NCBI GenBank assembly: GCA_934668875.1
Contig: CAKUON010000007.1
Location: 1-64,000, forward strand
Length of the DNA stretch: 64,000 bases
Origin: an uncultured Collinsella sp.
GTDB taxonomy: Bacteria; Actinomycetota; Coriobacteriia; Coriobacteriales; Coriobacteriaceae
Direction of reading: 5' to 3'
Position 1 is the first letter of the stretch, and each line of letters begins with the position of its first letter. Under the pieces are notes generated by a model. It worked only from the letters and a program-made list of their open reading frames with translations. It was not told the origin of the DNA and did not search any database. Position numbers and translations under genes: made by a program. Below, one piece after another: positions 27,521-36,478 of this stretch.

Positions 27521-27889
27521 CTAGAACTCGAGACCGGCGGCACGAGCACCGTCGGCGAGGGCCTTGACGCGGCCATGGTAGATACGGCCACCGCGATCGA
27601 AGGCGACCTTGGTGATGCCGGCCTCGATGGCGCGCTTGCCAACGAGCTGACCGACCTTCTCCGCAGCCTCCTTGTTCGAGGTGTGGGTGCCCTTGAACTC
27701 GGCCTCGAGGGTCGAGGCAGAGACGAGCGTCAGGCTGGAGCCCTTGCTGTCGTCGATGATCTGGGCATAGATGTTGGCGTTAGTACGGGTCACGCGAAGA
27801 CGCGGACGCTCGGCGGTACCCGAGACCTTGCCGCGCACACGACGCTGACGACGCTTGAGGCCTTCCAGCTTCGCCTTATGCTTGTTCAT
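27521..27889 (-). CDS. rplR: Ribosomal protein L18
   Basis: 5S rRNA-binding protein (122 aa) with [20 protein letters not shown] and the C-terminal [21 protein letters not shown] 75-bp gap with an 8-bp hairpin (27918-27939, CCAGCACC/GGTGCTGG) separates it from rplF. Confidence 0.97.
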   Translation of the reverse strand: MNKHKAKLEGLKRRQRRVRGKVSGTAERPRLRVTRTNANIYAQIIDDSKGSSLTLVSASTLEAEFKGTHTSNKEAAEKVGQLVGKRAIEAGITKVAFDRGGRIYHGRVKALADGARAAGLEF

Positions 27890-27917
27890 ACGTAAACTCC
27901 TAAAAAGGTTGATCTTG

Positions 27918-27939
27918 CCAGCACCTGACGGGGTGCTGG
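27918..27939 (-). promoter_or_regulatory. Intercistronic hairpin between rplF and rplR
   Basis: Exact CCAGCACC/GGTGCTGG stem with a 6-nt loop in the rplF-rplR gap. No U-run follows it, so it is more likely an mRNA processing or stability element than a terminator. Confidence 0.4.
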
Positions 27940-27964
27940 TCTTATGCGAGTGAGTCGGTTACGA

Positions 27965-28501
27965 CTACTTGGCGGCCTTACCCAGCTTGCGGCGGATGTG
28001 CTCGCCAACGTAGTGGATACCCTTGCCCTTGTAAGGCTCGGGAGGACGATGGCCGCGGATCTCAGCGGCGATCTGACCGACCTGCTGCTTGTTGATACCC
28101 TTGACGTTCACGTGGGTGTTGTCGGGAACCTCGAAGGTGATGCCCTCGGGAGCCTCGACGATCACGGGGTGCGAGAAGCCCAGGGAGAACTCGAGGTTCT
28201 TGCCCTTCTGCTGCACGCGGTAACCGACGCCGGCGAGCTCGAGCTTCTTCTCGAAGCCCTCGGAAACGCCAACAACCATGTTGTGGATGAGGGCGCGGGT
28301 GAGGCCGTGGCGGGCACGGGTCTCACGCTCGTCGTCGGGACGGGAAACGGTGAGGACGTTGTCCTCGACGTTGATAGCGAGCTTCTCAAAGACATCGAGC
28401 TCGAGCTGGCCCTTGGGGCCCTTGACGACAACGTTGTTGCCGTTGACTGCCACTTCGACTCCGGCGGGAATCTGGACAGGCTTATTACCGATACGAGACA
28501 C
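27965..28501 (-). CDS. rplF: Ribosomal protein L6
   Basis: 50S protein near the factor-binding site (178 aa). [16 protein letters not shown] and the C-terminal [24 protein letters not shown] are L6 signatures. It initiates at GTG after GGAAAGGAG. Confidence 0.97.
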   Translation of the reverse strand: MSRIGNKPVQIPAGVEVAVNGNNVVVKGPKGQLELDVFEKLAINVEDNVLTVSRPDDERETRARHGLTRALIHNMVVGVSEGFEKKLELAGVGYRVQQKGKNLEFSLGFSHPVIVEAPEGITFEVPDNTHVNVKGINKQQVGQIAAEIRGHRPPEPYKGKGIHYVGEHIRRKLGKAAK

Positions 28502-28534
28502 GGTGATCTCCTTTCCTTCTACCTACCGAGCGAA

Positions 28535-28933
28535 TTACCAGACGTAAGCGATGATCTCGCCGCCGACGTTGTGCTTGCGAGCATCGCGGTCGGTCATGAC
28601 GCCATGGCTGGTGGAAATAATGGCGGTACCAAGGCCACCGCGGACGCGGGGCATGTCGGCAACGCCGGTGTACTTACGCAGGCCCGGCTTGGAAATGCGG
28701 CGGATGCCGTTGATGACCTTAGCCTTCTTGGGACCATACTTAAGCGTGATGTGCAGAGTCTTCTGGGGAACGGTGTCCTCGACATCGTAGCCCTCGATGT
28801 AGCCCTCCTCGTGCAGAACACGAGCGATCTCGACGAGCTTCTTGCTGCTCGGCATGGAGACCGTGGCCTTGTTCACAGAGTTAGCGTTACGGATGCGCGT
28901 AAGCATATCTGCGATCGGGTCTGTAAGGTTCAT
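28535..28933 (-). CDS. rpsH: Ribosomal protein S8
   Basis: 16S rRNA-binding protein (132 aa) with [14 protein letters not shown] and the C-terminal [25 protein letters not shown]. In E. coli S8 represses the spc operon by binding near the rplE start. Here that point coincides with the break in the operon. Confidence 0.97.
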   Translation of the reverse strand: MNLTDPIADMLTRIRNANSVNKATVSMPSSKKLVEIARVLHEEGYIEGYDVEDTVPQKTLHITLKYGPKKAKVINGIRRISKPGLRKYTGVADMPRVRGGLGTAIISTSHGVMTDRDARKHNVGGEIIAYVW

Positions 28934-29052
28934 ACAGATTCTCCTTCGTTCTTGATGAACACGTGCTCTTGGTTCTTCGCCGCCCTTAACGGCAAAGCCT
29001 TTTTAGCGCGTTTTCCCTGTTCCAAACTGATGCTTGAAACGCTGGTAGTGAC

Positions 29053-29238
29053 TTACCAGCTGGCCTTCTTAACGCCGGGAAGCTCGCCCTTGAGTGCAAG
29101 CTCGCGGAAGCAGACACGGCACAGGCCGAACTTGCGGTACACAGAGTGCGGACGGCCGCAGCGCTGGCAGCGCGTGTACTCACGAGTAGAGAACTTCTGC
29201 TTGCGATTGCACTTGACGATCATCGATGTCTTAGCCAC
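29053..29238 (-). CDS. rpsN: Ribosomal protein S14, zinc type
   Basis: Short zinc-containing S14 (61 aa). The [20 protein letters not shown] block gives two CxxC pairs. It initiates at GTG after GAGGAGG. The 119-bp gap to rpsH contains a weak hairpin but no gene. Confidence 0.97.
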   Translation of the reverse strand: MAKTSMIVKCNRKQKFSTREYTRCQRCGRPHSVYRKFGLCRVCFRELALKGELPGVKKASW

Positions 29239-29317
29239 TTATATCCTCCTCACATAGAGTATTGTTCGCCCCAAGCGCCGCCCCCTTGTGGGAACGGCGC
29301 TTATAGGGCAGGTGAAC

Positions 29318-29875
29318 CTATTTCTTGAACGGGAAACCGAAGGCGTCCAGAAGGGCCTTGGCCTCCTCATCGGTGTTGGCGGTGGTCACGAAAGTGATGT
29401 CCATACCACGCTGGTGATCGACGGAGTCGAAGTCGATCTCGGGGAAGATGAGCTGCTCGGTGACGCCCATGGAGAAGTTACCACGGCCGTCGAAGCTCTT
29501 GGCGGAGATGCCGCGGAAGTCGCGGATACGGGGGATCGCGACGGAGGTCAGACGATCGAAGAACTCCCACATACGGTCGCCACGCAGGGTAACCTTGCAG
29601 CCGATCGGCATACCAGCGCGCAGGCGGAAGGTAGCGATGGACTTGCGGGCACGGGTGATCATCGGCTGCTGGCCGGTGATGGCGCGCAGGTCGCGCACGG
29701 CACCGTCGATGGCCTTGGAATCGGTAGCGGCCTCGCCGACACCCATGTTCACGACGATCTTCTCAAACTTGGGGATCATCATGACGTTCTCGTACTGGAA
29801 CTTGTCCTGAAGCTGCTGCTTGACCTCGTTGTTGTACTTGGTCTTCAGACGCGGCACATACTTCTCTTCTGCCAT
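29318..29875 (-). CDS. rplE: Ribosomal protein L5
   Basis: 5S rRNA-binding protein (185 aa) with [37 protein letters not shown] and the C-terminal [21 protein letters not shown]. It normally follows rplX directly. Here it is the first gene of its transcription unit, and rplX lies about 32 kb away at 61775 in the same orientation. It starts after AAGGAG. Confidence 0.98.
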   Translation of the reverse strand: MAEEKYVPRLKTKYNNEVKQQLQDKFQYENVMMIPKFEKIVVNMGVGEAATDSKAIDGAVRDLRAITGQQPMITRARKSIATFRLRAGMPIGCKVTLRGDRMWEFFDRLTSVAIPRIRDFRGISAKSFDGRGNFSMGVTEQLIFPEIDFDSVDHQRGMDITFVTTANTDEEAKALLDAFGFPFKK

Positions 29876-30118
29876 TGTTCACTCCTTCTTGGGGTTTTAA
29901 GCACGGGGCGTGGCCACGATGGGTTGTCCTCGTGCCTCCTGGCTGCATCCGCGCCGCTCATGGCATTTCGCGGTTTGGACTCGACGCAGCAGGAGCCGAC
30001 AAAACAATCGGTACTATACGCGCATTAGGGGAGTATTTCCAGAAAAACCTCGTCTGCCTGCACAACTCCACAACTCCCCCGCACATATTGATCCCTAGGG
30101 GGACGGAGGAAAATGGCA
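29876..30118 (-). promoter_or_regulatory. rplE upstream region, probable promoter
   Basis: The detached distal ribosomal operon needs its own promoter. The best candidate is TATAGT on the minus strand at 30013-30018, with only a weak -35 (TGGAAA at 17-bp spacing). This would give a leader of about 130 nt before rplE. No gene is seen here. Confidence 0.4.
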
Positions 30119-30182
30119 GTTGCGGTGAAATAGGGACTGTTTGACGGCTTAACTGGCCCAACAGTCCGTATTTCACCGCAAC
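30119..30182. repeat. 64-bp palindrome with 23-bp arms
   Basis: Arms 30119-30141 and 30160-30182 (GTTGCGGTGAAATA..GGACTGTT against its complement) match at 22 of 23 positions around an 18-nt loop. No T-run follows. It lies at the junction between the ribosomal operon and the inserted block, 20 bp beyond the xdhC stop. Confidence 0.75.
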
Positions 30183-30200
30183 TTATTGATGGGGATGCGA

Positions 30201-31244
30201 TTAGCGCTTGCGAGGGACGAGTTTGGTGCGACGCAGGTGGATCATCTCGGCGGCGATTGAGATGGCGATCTCCTCGGGGTCCTCGGCCTCGATGGCGACA
30301 CCGATCGGCAGGTGCAGCTCGTCGATCTGCTCCTGCGTAAAGCCCTCCTGCTCCAGGCGGGCGCGCACAAAGGCCGTCTTACGGCGCGAACCCAAGCAGC
30401 CCAGATAGGCGGGCTTGGCGCGCATGGCCTGAATCACCACGTCGATATCGGACTTGTGACCCGCCGTGGCGACGACCACTAGGTCGCGCGGGCCGATGGG
30501 GCACTGCTTGCTCAGGTTCTTGTAGTCGACCAGACGACGGTCGTAGACACCGGGCACCCATTCGGGGGTCAGCGTGCCGGGGCGGTCGTCGCAAGCCACG
30601 ACGGCAAAGCCCGCCGCCGTGAGCACCCGCGCCGTCGCAGCACCCACGTGGCCGCAGCCAAAGATATAGGTCAGGCCCTCGGGGCAGAGCGTCTCGATGT
30701 GCGCGGGAGGAATCTCGGAGGCGGCGTTGGTGTAGGTGACGTTGCTCCCCTCTTCCGCCAGCGAAAGCCCGGGGCAGCCCGCAATGGTGCGGCGCGATTC
30801 CTCGCCATGGTACTCGGCCACATCGCCCTCGAGCGCGCTCGCGATAAACGGCTCAAAGTCGATGACGAAGTCACCGATGCGCCGATAGGCCAAGACGTCG
30901 GCAACCGACTGGAACAACGGTGCCTGGGTCGCATCCAGATGCAGGTAGCACAGGCAGATGGCTCCGCCGCAGATCATGCCGGTATCGGAGTTCTCGCCGC
31001 CCATGGTGTAGCGGACCAGGCGCGAGCGACCCGCATCCAGCAGTACACGAGCCTCATCCAGTGCAAAGAGCTCAATCTTGCCGCCGCCGATGGTGCCCGC
31101 CTGGCCGCCGTCGGCAAAGACGGCCATCCATGCGCCCACACCGCGCGGCGATGACCCCGCCGTACCAGCCACGACCACGAGCTCGCACGTCTCGCCAGCA
31201 CGCAGGGCAGCAAGTGCCGCATTCACCACATCGAGCTTTTCCAT
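30201..31244 (-). CDS. xdhC: XdhC/CoxI family molybdenum hydroxylase maturation protein
   Basis: Protein of 347 aa needed to load sulfurated molybdenum cofactor into xanthine dehydrogenase-type enzymes. The XdhC N-domain shows GSSPRGVGAWMAVFADGGQAGTIGGG. The C-terminal Rossmann domain shows TYIFGCGHVGAATARVL and later CLGSRRKTAFVRARL. It is 9 bp downstream of yqeB on the same strand and presumably serves the XdhD enzyme encoded at 44780. Confidence 0.92.
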   Translation of the reverse strand: MEKLDVVNAALAALRAGETCELVVVAGTAGSSPRGVGAWMAVFADGGQAGTIGGGKIELFALDEARVLLDAGRSRLVRYTMGGENSDTGMICGGAICLCYLHLDATQAPLFQSVADVLAYRRIGDFVIDFEPFIASALEGDVAEYHGEESRRTIAGCPGLSLAEEGSNVTYTNAASEIPPAHIETLCPEGLTYIFGCGHVGAATARVLTAAGFAVVACDDRPGTLTPEWVPGVYDRRLVDYKNLSKQCPIGPRDLVVVATAGHKSDIDVVIQAMRAKPAYLGCLGSRRKTAFVRARLEQEGFTQEQIDELHLPIGVAIEAEDPEEIAISIAAEMIHLRRTKLVPRKR

Positions 31245-31253
31245 CGTCGTTTC

Positions 31254-32048
31254 CTATCCCCTAAAGACATCAGTGAGCATAGCGAGTGCCTCGAGCACGC
31301 CGCCGCCGACCGACGTCGCCTTGTCCGAAATATAGTTGATATAGCTGGCATCGCCGCGCGGATCGACATCGGCGCACTTAAAGCCCTCAGTCACCTGCAC
31401 GCCGTTTGCCAAAAGCCCGCGCAGGCATCCATCGATCTGCGTGCACATGGGCGTATCGCCCGCATAGCCGATCACGTCGCCCGCGCTCACGATGTCGCCG
31501 ATTGCGCGGTCGGACCGAAACACGCCGGCGGCGGGGCTGTGGATAACACGTTCCTTGCCATAGCCGGCGATAATGCCCGGCACGCCCGTGTTGGGCTGGG
31601 GCGAACCTTGGGTAATGACACGGCCGAGAAAATGCCCGCGCATGGTCTCGACCACGGCGTCGCAGTCAACCGGCGCGGTAAAGCCCGGCCCCACAGCGAT
31701 GACGGCAGGCGCCATGTCGCGCGTGGTGCCCAAGTTGCGCTTAGCCAAAATCGCGTCGACCACAGCCGCGGGTTTAAGCTCATCGAGCATCTTGGCCTGA
31801 GTGTCCACCACAACGGCGACGTCTCCAGCCTCGGTAATCTCAAGCGCCTCAGCCGGCGTCTGTGCCAAGCGAGCGCGAATGCCTTCGACCTCGACCTCGC
31901 CCAGGCGAATGGCCTCGCAAAAACAGATCGTGCGGCGGATGCACGTGGGAACCGCGATATCGGCCATAACGACCGAAACGCCGGCGCGCACCAAGCGAGC
32001 GGCGACGCCCGTGGCGATATCGCCGGCGCCGCGAACATAAACGAGCAT
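31254..32048 (-). CDS. yqeB: YqeB, selenium-dependent molybdenum hydroxylase system protein
   Basis: Protein of 264 aa opening with a nucleotide-binding-like VYVRGAGDIATGVAARLVRAG. It matches the YqeB family, found in genomes with selenium-dependent molybdenum hydroxylases and clustered with yqeC, xdhC and ygfK; its exact activity is not settled. It starts after GGAGG and is transcribed with xdhC, divergently from yqeC. Confidence 0.88.
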   Translation of the reverse strand: MLVYVRGAGDIATGVAARLVRAGVSVVMADIAVPTCIRRTICFCEAIRLGEVEVEGIRARLAQTPAEALEITEAGDVAVVVDTQAKMLDELKPAAVVDAILAKRNLGTTRDMAPAVIAVGPGFTAPVDCDAVVETMRGHFLGRVITQGSPQPNTGVPGIIAGYGKERVIHSPAAGVFRSDRAIGDIVSAGDVIGYAGDTPMCTQIDGCLRGLLANGVQVTEGFKCADVDPRGDASYINYISDKATSVGGGVLEALAMLTDVFRG

Positions 32049-32150
32049 TCCCGGGGCACCTCCCTGTGCTACGGTTTGAGCAGAGCTAAAGCGGTTCGGC
32101 CGCTACTCTGATGATTATTTATTATCACAGTATTATACGGCGGTGAACAG

Positions 32151-32888
32151 ATGGAAACGGTTAGCGGCAATCTTGCCTCTGCGCTCAGGATCGAGCCGGG
32201 CATTACCGCGATTATCGGCAGTGGCGGCAAGTCGACGCTGCTGAAGACGCTTGGTCTCGAGCTCATGCGCACCGGCGGCCGCGTGCTCCTCTGTACCACC
32301 ACGCACATGTTTCCCGTCGCCGGCGTGCCATGGGACGGGTCGAGCCGTCGCCTGGACGCCGCGCCTTGGAAGCCGGGGACCCTACATGTTCCCGGCTGCA
32401 CCTGCGAGGCATGCGCGGGACTTGTCCGCGGAAGTATCTGCCAGGCGGGTGTTTTGAACCCGGAGACAGGCAAGCTCTCCGCCCCCGCCGAGCCGCTCAA
32501 CGAGCTGGCGCAGCGCTTTGACTATGTGTTGGCCGAGGCGGACGGCAGCAAGCGACTCCCGCTCAAGGCGCACGCCCCGTGGGAGCCGGTCGTTCCCGCC
32601 GGCACGGCCAACGTCATCTGGCTCGTCGGCGCCTCGGGGCTGGGCAAGCCCGTCGCCGAGGTTGTCCACCGCCCCGAGCTCTTCTGCGAGCGCTGCGGCT
32701 GCGAGCCCACCGACGCTGCCACCCCAGAGCGCGTCGCCCAGGTGCTCAATGCCGAGCTGCAGATGCTGAACCTCAACAATGCCCACATCATGCTCAACCA
32801 AGTCGACACGCTCAGCGACCCGGCTATGGCAGGCCGCTTTGAGACAGCCCTCGGCCGCCCCGTCGTCGCCACCAGCCTCAAGGGGTAG
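32151..32888 (+). CDS. yqeC: YqeC, selenium-dependent hydroxylase accessory protein
   Basis: Protein of 245 aa with a P-loop-like IIGSGGKSTLLKTLG at residues 20-34, TTTHMFP and an EADGSKRLPLKAHAPWEPV segment, all hallmarks of the YqeC family. It also carries Cys groups (CTCEAC, CERCGC) that could bind metal. It is thought to act in maturation of selenium-containing molybdenum hydroxylases. It is the only plus-strand gene between the two minus-strand arms of this half of the island. Confidence 0.88.
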   Translation: METVSGNLASALRIEPGITAIIGSGGKSTLLKTLGLELMRTGGRVLLCTTTHMFPVAGVPWDGSSRRLDAAPWKPGTLHVPGCTCEACAGLVRGSICQAGVLNPETGKLSAPAEPLNELAQRFDYVLAEADGSKRLPLKAHAPWEPVVPAGTANVIWLVGASGLGKPVAEVVHRPELFCERCGCEPTDAATPERVAQVLNAELQMLNLNNAHIMLNQVDTLSDPAMAGRFETALGRPVVATSLKG

Positions 32889-32933
32889 CTAATTTGGGAC
32901 GGGGCTCTTTTAGCTACCCTGGCGGCCTTCCTG

Positions 32934-34301
32934 TTAGCGGGGAACGTAGCGGCCGGGTTGGGCTCCGGTGGGCTCGCCGTCGCGCGCGGCCAGCACGCCG
33001 TTCACAAACACAGCCTTGGCGCGGCCGTGCGCCTCAAAGCCCTCGAGCGGCGTGTAGTCCACGGCCTGGTGCTGCGTCGCCGCGCGAATCGTCCAGCGCG
33101 CCTGGGGATCCCACACGCACACATCGGCATCGGAGCCCTCGGCAAGACAGCCCTTGCGCGGATACATGCCGAAAACGCGCGCCGGGTTCTCGCTCATCAA
33201 GCGGCACAGATCCTCGGGGCCCAGCTGTCCCTCAAAGCTCGTGGCAATCGCGACGGGGCGATGCTCCACGCCGGGCCCGCCGTTGGGAATCGCGCGAAAA
33301 TCGTCGCGCCCGCGGTCCTTTTGCCCGTGCAAGTTAAAGCTGCAGTGGTCGGTGGCGATGGTATCGATCTCGCCGGCCACAAGCGCCTCGCGCAGCGCGG
33401 CGCGGTCGCCAGCATGGCGCAGCGGCGGGCTCATCACATACTTGGCACCCGCAAAGCCGTCCTCGCCCTGCTCCAAGTAGCACGTATCGTCGAGCATCAG
33501 ATACTGAGGGCAGGTCTCGACATAGATATTCTTCTGCCCGCGCGCCTTAGCGGCACGGATGGCCTCGAGCCCCAGCTTGGTCGAAAGGTGCACCACGTTG
33601 ACCGGAGCATCCCCGGCCAAGTGCGCCAGATACAGCAGACGGCTCACTGCCTCGGCCTCGCACACATCCGGACGGCTGAGCGCATGGCCCTCGGGCCCGT
33701 GGATACCCTGCTCAAACACGCGCTTCTGCAGCTCATTCACCAGCGTACCGTTCTCGCAATGCACGCACAGTATGCCGCCAATACGCTTGAGCTCCTCCAG
33801 CACCTCGAGCGTCTCGGCATCGTCCAGGCGCAGATGATCGTAGGCAAAGTAGGTCTTGAACGACGATACGCCCGCCTCGCGCATGGCCGAGAGGTCGGCG
33901 CGGTTGCGCTCGTTCCACTCGGCGAGTGCCATATGAAAGGCGTAGTTGGCCGTGCAGGTTCCGTCGGCGCGGCGATGCCACTCGGCCAAGGCATCGGGCA
34001 TGGTCACGCCGCGATCGGCCGTCGCGTAGTCCACGATGGTCGTCGTACCGCCGCAGGCAGCCGCACGCGTACCGGTCTCAAAGCTATCGGCCGTCCAATC
34101 CATGCCGGTCCAGCACTGCATGTGCGTGTGCCCATCGATAAAGCCCGGGAACACCCAGCAGCCCGCAGCATCCTCGACGGTATCGCCCTCGGCCGGCTCA
34201 ATCGCCGCGGCAATCCGCACGATCTTATCGCCATCCATGGCAAGATCGGCGCGGCGAAGCCCCTGGGGCGTCACGAGCGCGCCGTTTTTGATGATGATCA
34301 T
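32934..34301 (-). CDS. hyuA: Dihydropyrimidinase/hydantoinase
   Basis: Zinc-dependent cyclic amidohydrolase (455 aa) that opens hydantoin or dihydropyrimidine rings. It has the GFIDGHTHMQ metal motif, the Lys likely to be carboxylated in SSFKTYFAYD, the histidine segments CVHCENG and NVVHLSTK, and the catalytic Asp in IATDHCSF. It corresponds to E. coli HyuA (YgeZ) of the yge cluster and is the last gene of operon A, 9 bp after mocA. Its physiological substrate here is probably a purine-derived ring or ureide (inference). Confidence 0.92.
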   Translation of the reverse strand: MIIIKNGALVTPQGLRRADLAMDGDKIVRIAAAIEPAEGDTVEDAAGCWVFPGFIDGHTHMQCWTGMDWTADSFETGTRAAACGGTTTIVDYATADRGVTMPDALAEWHRRADGTCTANYAFHMALAEWNERNRADLSAMREAGVSSFKTYFAYDHLRLDDAETLEVLEELKRIGGILCVHCENGTLVNELQKRVFEQGIHGPEGHALSRPDVCEAEAVSRLLYLAHLAGDAPVNVVHLSTKLGLEAIRAAKARGQKNIYVETCPQYLMLDDTCYLEQGEDGFAGAKYVMSPPLRHAGDRAALREALVAGEIDTIATDHCSFNLHGQKDRGRDDFRAIPNGGPGVEHRPVAIATSFEGQLGPEDLCRLMSENPARVFGMYPRKGCLAEGSDADVCVWDPQARWTIRAATQHQAVDYTPLEGFEAHGRAKAVFVNGVLAARDGEPTGAQPGRYVPR

Positions 34302-34310
34302 AATTGCTCC

Positions 34311-34925
34311 TTATTGATTGATGCAGTTGGCCACGCGATCAAAATACGAGCAGGCGGCGATATGCTCCGTTATGCGTCGCTGTCCCTTGACGGTATCGAC
34401 GTCCCACAGCTCGTAGGCACGCGCCTCGACCAGCACCACGTCGGTATGGTCCTTGAGGATCGAACCGCCGCCGTCCTTACCCTCAAGACACATAAGTGCA
34501 TCGAACAGTTCCGCCGGAAAGAGCACCGGGCTCGAAGGCTCACCGTTGCACGCAAGACGCACCGGATGCTTGCGGCCACGCTCGTCAAATGCACGAACCA
34601 TAGCCTCAAAAGAATCCGAACTCACGAGCGGCTGGTCGCCCGGCAAAAAGAGGCAACCTTTCCAGTTGCGTTCGACTCCCCACGAAAGGCCCGCACGGAC
34701 GCTTTCGCTGCGCAGCCCGCCATCGTGCAGCACGCGCGGGCAATGCTTGTCCTCGCAAATCTGAGCGACCTCGGGCCAACGCGTCGAAACCACAACGTCA
34801 AAGCCCCGGGGAACCGAATCGATAGTCCGGGCAATCAGCGGCTTGCCATAGATATCGGCAAGCATCTTGTTAGAGCCAAACCGCTTGCCCTCGCCCGAAG
34901 CCATAATGACGCAACCAAGTTTCAT
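34311..34925 (-). CDS. mocA: MocA/YgfJ-like molybdenum cofactor nucleotidyltransferase
   Basis: NTP transferase of about 204 aa. The N-terminal GCVIMASGEGKRFGSNKMLADIYGKPLI is the nucleotide-binding signature (LAAGxGxRxGxxK type), and FLPGDQPLVS is the metal-binding motif. In E. coli the relative converts Mo-molybdopterin to the cytosine dinucleotide form for XdhD-like enzymes. The start at 34925 follows GGGAGG; an upstream in-frame start would add an unrelated 33-residue extension. Confidence 0.9.
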   Translation of the reverse strand: MKLGCVIMASGEGKRFGSNKMLADIYGKPLIARTIDSVPRGFDVVVSTRWPEVAQICEDKHCPRVLHDGGLRSESVRAGLSWGVERNWKGCLFLPGDQPLVSSDSFEAMVRAFDERGRKHPVRLACNGEPSSPVLFPAELFDALMCLEGKDGGGSILKDHTDVVLVEARAYELWDVDTVKGQRRITEHIAACSYFDRVANCINQ

Positions 34926-35012
34926 GGCGATACCTCCCTGAAACCATCGTACCCATAACTCGCGTCGCGGGGCATCTACATCGAAAGCGCTTATCCCGCA
35001 CGCCCACGATGC

Positions 35013-35051
35013 AAAAAGGGGCACCCCGCCGGTTGGCAGAGCGCCCCCTTT
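35013..35051 (-). terminator. Terminator after ygeW
   Basis: On the minus strand GGGGGC..GCCCC with an inner CTCTGCC/GGCGGGG stem is followed by five Ts, about 25 bp past ygeW. Transcription of mocA-hyuA may therefore be attenuated or start separately. Confidence 0.7.
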
Positions 35052-35074
35052 ACATGGCTTACCTCAGCGCGGCT

Positions 35075-36277
35075 TTAGGCCTGGAACCAACGGGCGGTGT
35101 TGCGCTCGTCGAGGGCCTTGAGGGTAGCGGCGGGATCGGCAACCTTCTGCAGGAACATCATGGCTGCAATGGCGTACGGCTTGTAGCTGGCCTCCTTGTA
35201 CATGCCCACGCGGTGCATGTCGAAGACGTCGGCGTTGACCTCGCCGTGCTCGCAAGAGACACCGGAGATGTCGGCAGGCAGCGGATGCATAAAGATGGTG
35301 TCCTGGCCGTTGGCGGTCTTCTCCATGAGCTCGGTCGTGGAGCACCAATCCTGATGCGTGGCGTTCTGAGCGAGCAGCTCCTTCTCGAGTGCAGCGATGC
35401 CGGCGTCGTCGCCCTCGGCGTACAGGTTGGTGCGCTTCTCCATGGCGGCAAACGGAGCCCAGCTCTTCGGGATCACGATGTCGGCGCCCTCGAAGGCCTC
35501 GGCCATGGTGTTGACCTGCTTAAAGGTGGTGCCGGACTCGGCGGCATAACCCTTGGCGCGCTCGACGACCTCGGGCATGAGGTCGTAGCCCTCGGGGTGG
35601 GCCAAGGTGACGTCCATGCCAAAACGGGGCAGCAGGCTGATCAGCGACTGCGGGCAGGACAGCGGCTTGCCGTAAGAGGGCGAGTAGGCCCAGGTGACGG
35701 CAACCTTCTTGCCCTTGAGGTTCTCAAGACCGCCAAACTCGTTGATGAGGTAGAGCATGTCGGCAGAGGACTGCGTGGGGTGATCGGAGTCGGACTGCAG
35801 GGAGATGAGCGTGGGACGGTGATCCAGAACGCCGTCCTCGTAGGCCTGCTGGACAGACTCGGAGACCTCGGCCATGTAGGCGTCGCCCTTGCCGATGTAC
35901 ATGTCGTCACGGATGCCGATGACGTCGGCCATGAAGGAGATCATGGTAGCGGTCTCGCGGACGGTCTCGCCGTGAGCGATCTGAGACTTCTTCTCGTCCA
36001 GGTCCTGCAGCTCAAGACCGAGCAGGTTGGCTGCCTTAGAGAAGGAGAAGCGCGTACGGGTGGAGTTGTCACGGAACAGGGAGACGGCCAGACCCGAATC
36101 GAAGATCTTGGACGAAACGTTGTTCTCGCGCAGCTCGCGCAGGGCGTCGGCGACGATGTAGAGCGCCTTGAGCTCATCGGTGGTCTTATCCCAGGTGTGC
36201 AGGAAGTCGCTGCCGTACATGCCCTTAAAATCGAGGCCGTTCAGCTGCTCGACGAGCTCGGTAAACTTGGCGTCCAT
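35075..36277 (-). CDS. ygeW: YgeW, knotted carbamoyltransferase-like protein
   Basis: Protein of about 400 aa in the aspartate/ornithine carbamoyltransferase superfamily. The carbamoyl-phosphate loop is visible as SLFRDNSTRTRFSFSKAANLLG, and HPLPADISG matches the HPLP site. The substrate loop differs from the OTCase and ATCase forms, as in E. coli YgeW, whose substrate is unsettled. The start at 36277 follows AAAGGA. In E. coli it is paired with carbamate kinase YqeA, which is not found in this window. Confidence 0.92.
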   Translation of the reverse strand: MDAKFTELVEQLNGLDFKGMYGSDFLHTWDKTTDELKALYIVADALRELRENNVSSKIFDSGLAVSLFRDNSTRTRFSFSKAANLLGLELQDLDEKKSQIAHGETVRETATMISFMADVIGIRDDMYIGKGDAYMAEVSESVQQAYEDGVLDHRPTLISLQSDSDHPTQSSADMLYLINEFGGLENLKGKKVAVTWAYSPSYGKPLSCPQSLISLLPRFGMDVTLAHPEGYDLMPEVVERAKGYAAESGTTFKQVNTMAEAFEGADIVIPKSWAPFAAMEKRTNLYAEGDDAGIAALEKELLAQNATHQDWCSTTELMEKTANGQDTIFMHPLPADISGVSCEHGEVNADVFDMHRVGMYKEASYKPYAIAAMMFLQKVADPAATLKALDERNTARWFQA

Positions 36278-36431
36278 GTAAATATCCTTTCCAAAGATGA
36301 AACGATTGCAATGAGTAGATGCGCTCCGGCATGCGCGTGTGGCTAGAACATGCCGAGCACTATGACGAGGACCCGCTACCGTTGAGGAAGCATGGGAGAT
36401 AACGACTGCGGGCCCCAAGTCAACAGGGGGT

Positions 36432-36456
36432 GCCGGGGACACGAGCGGCCCCCGGC
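36432..36456 (-). promoter_or_regulatory. Hairpin between ygeY and ygeW
   Basis: GCCGGGG/CCCCGGC stem with an 11-nt loop in the 201-bp ygeY-ygeW gap, 23 bp past the ygeY stop. There is no T-run. It may adjust the ratio of the two proteins. Confidence 0.4.
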
Positions 36457-36478
36457 TCAACAAGATCAAGGAATGGGA

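Noticed and set aside
36278..36469. N-terminal extension of YgeW from an upstream in-frame start
   Set aside because: The 64 extra residues lack YgeW character and the ATG at 36277 has a well-placed ribosome-binding site.
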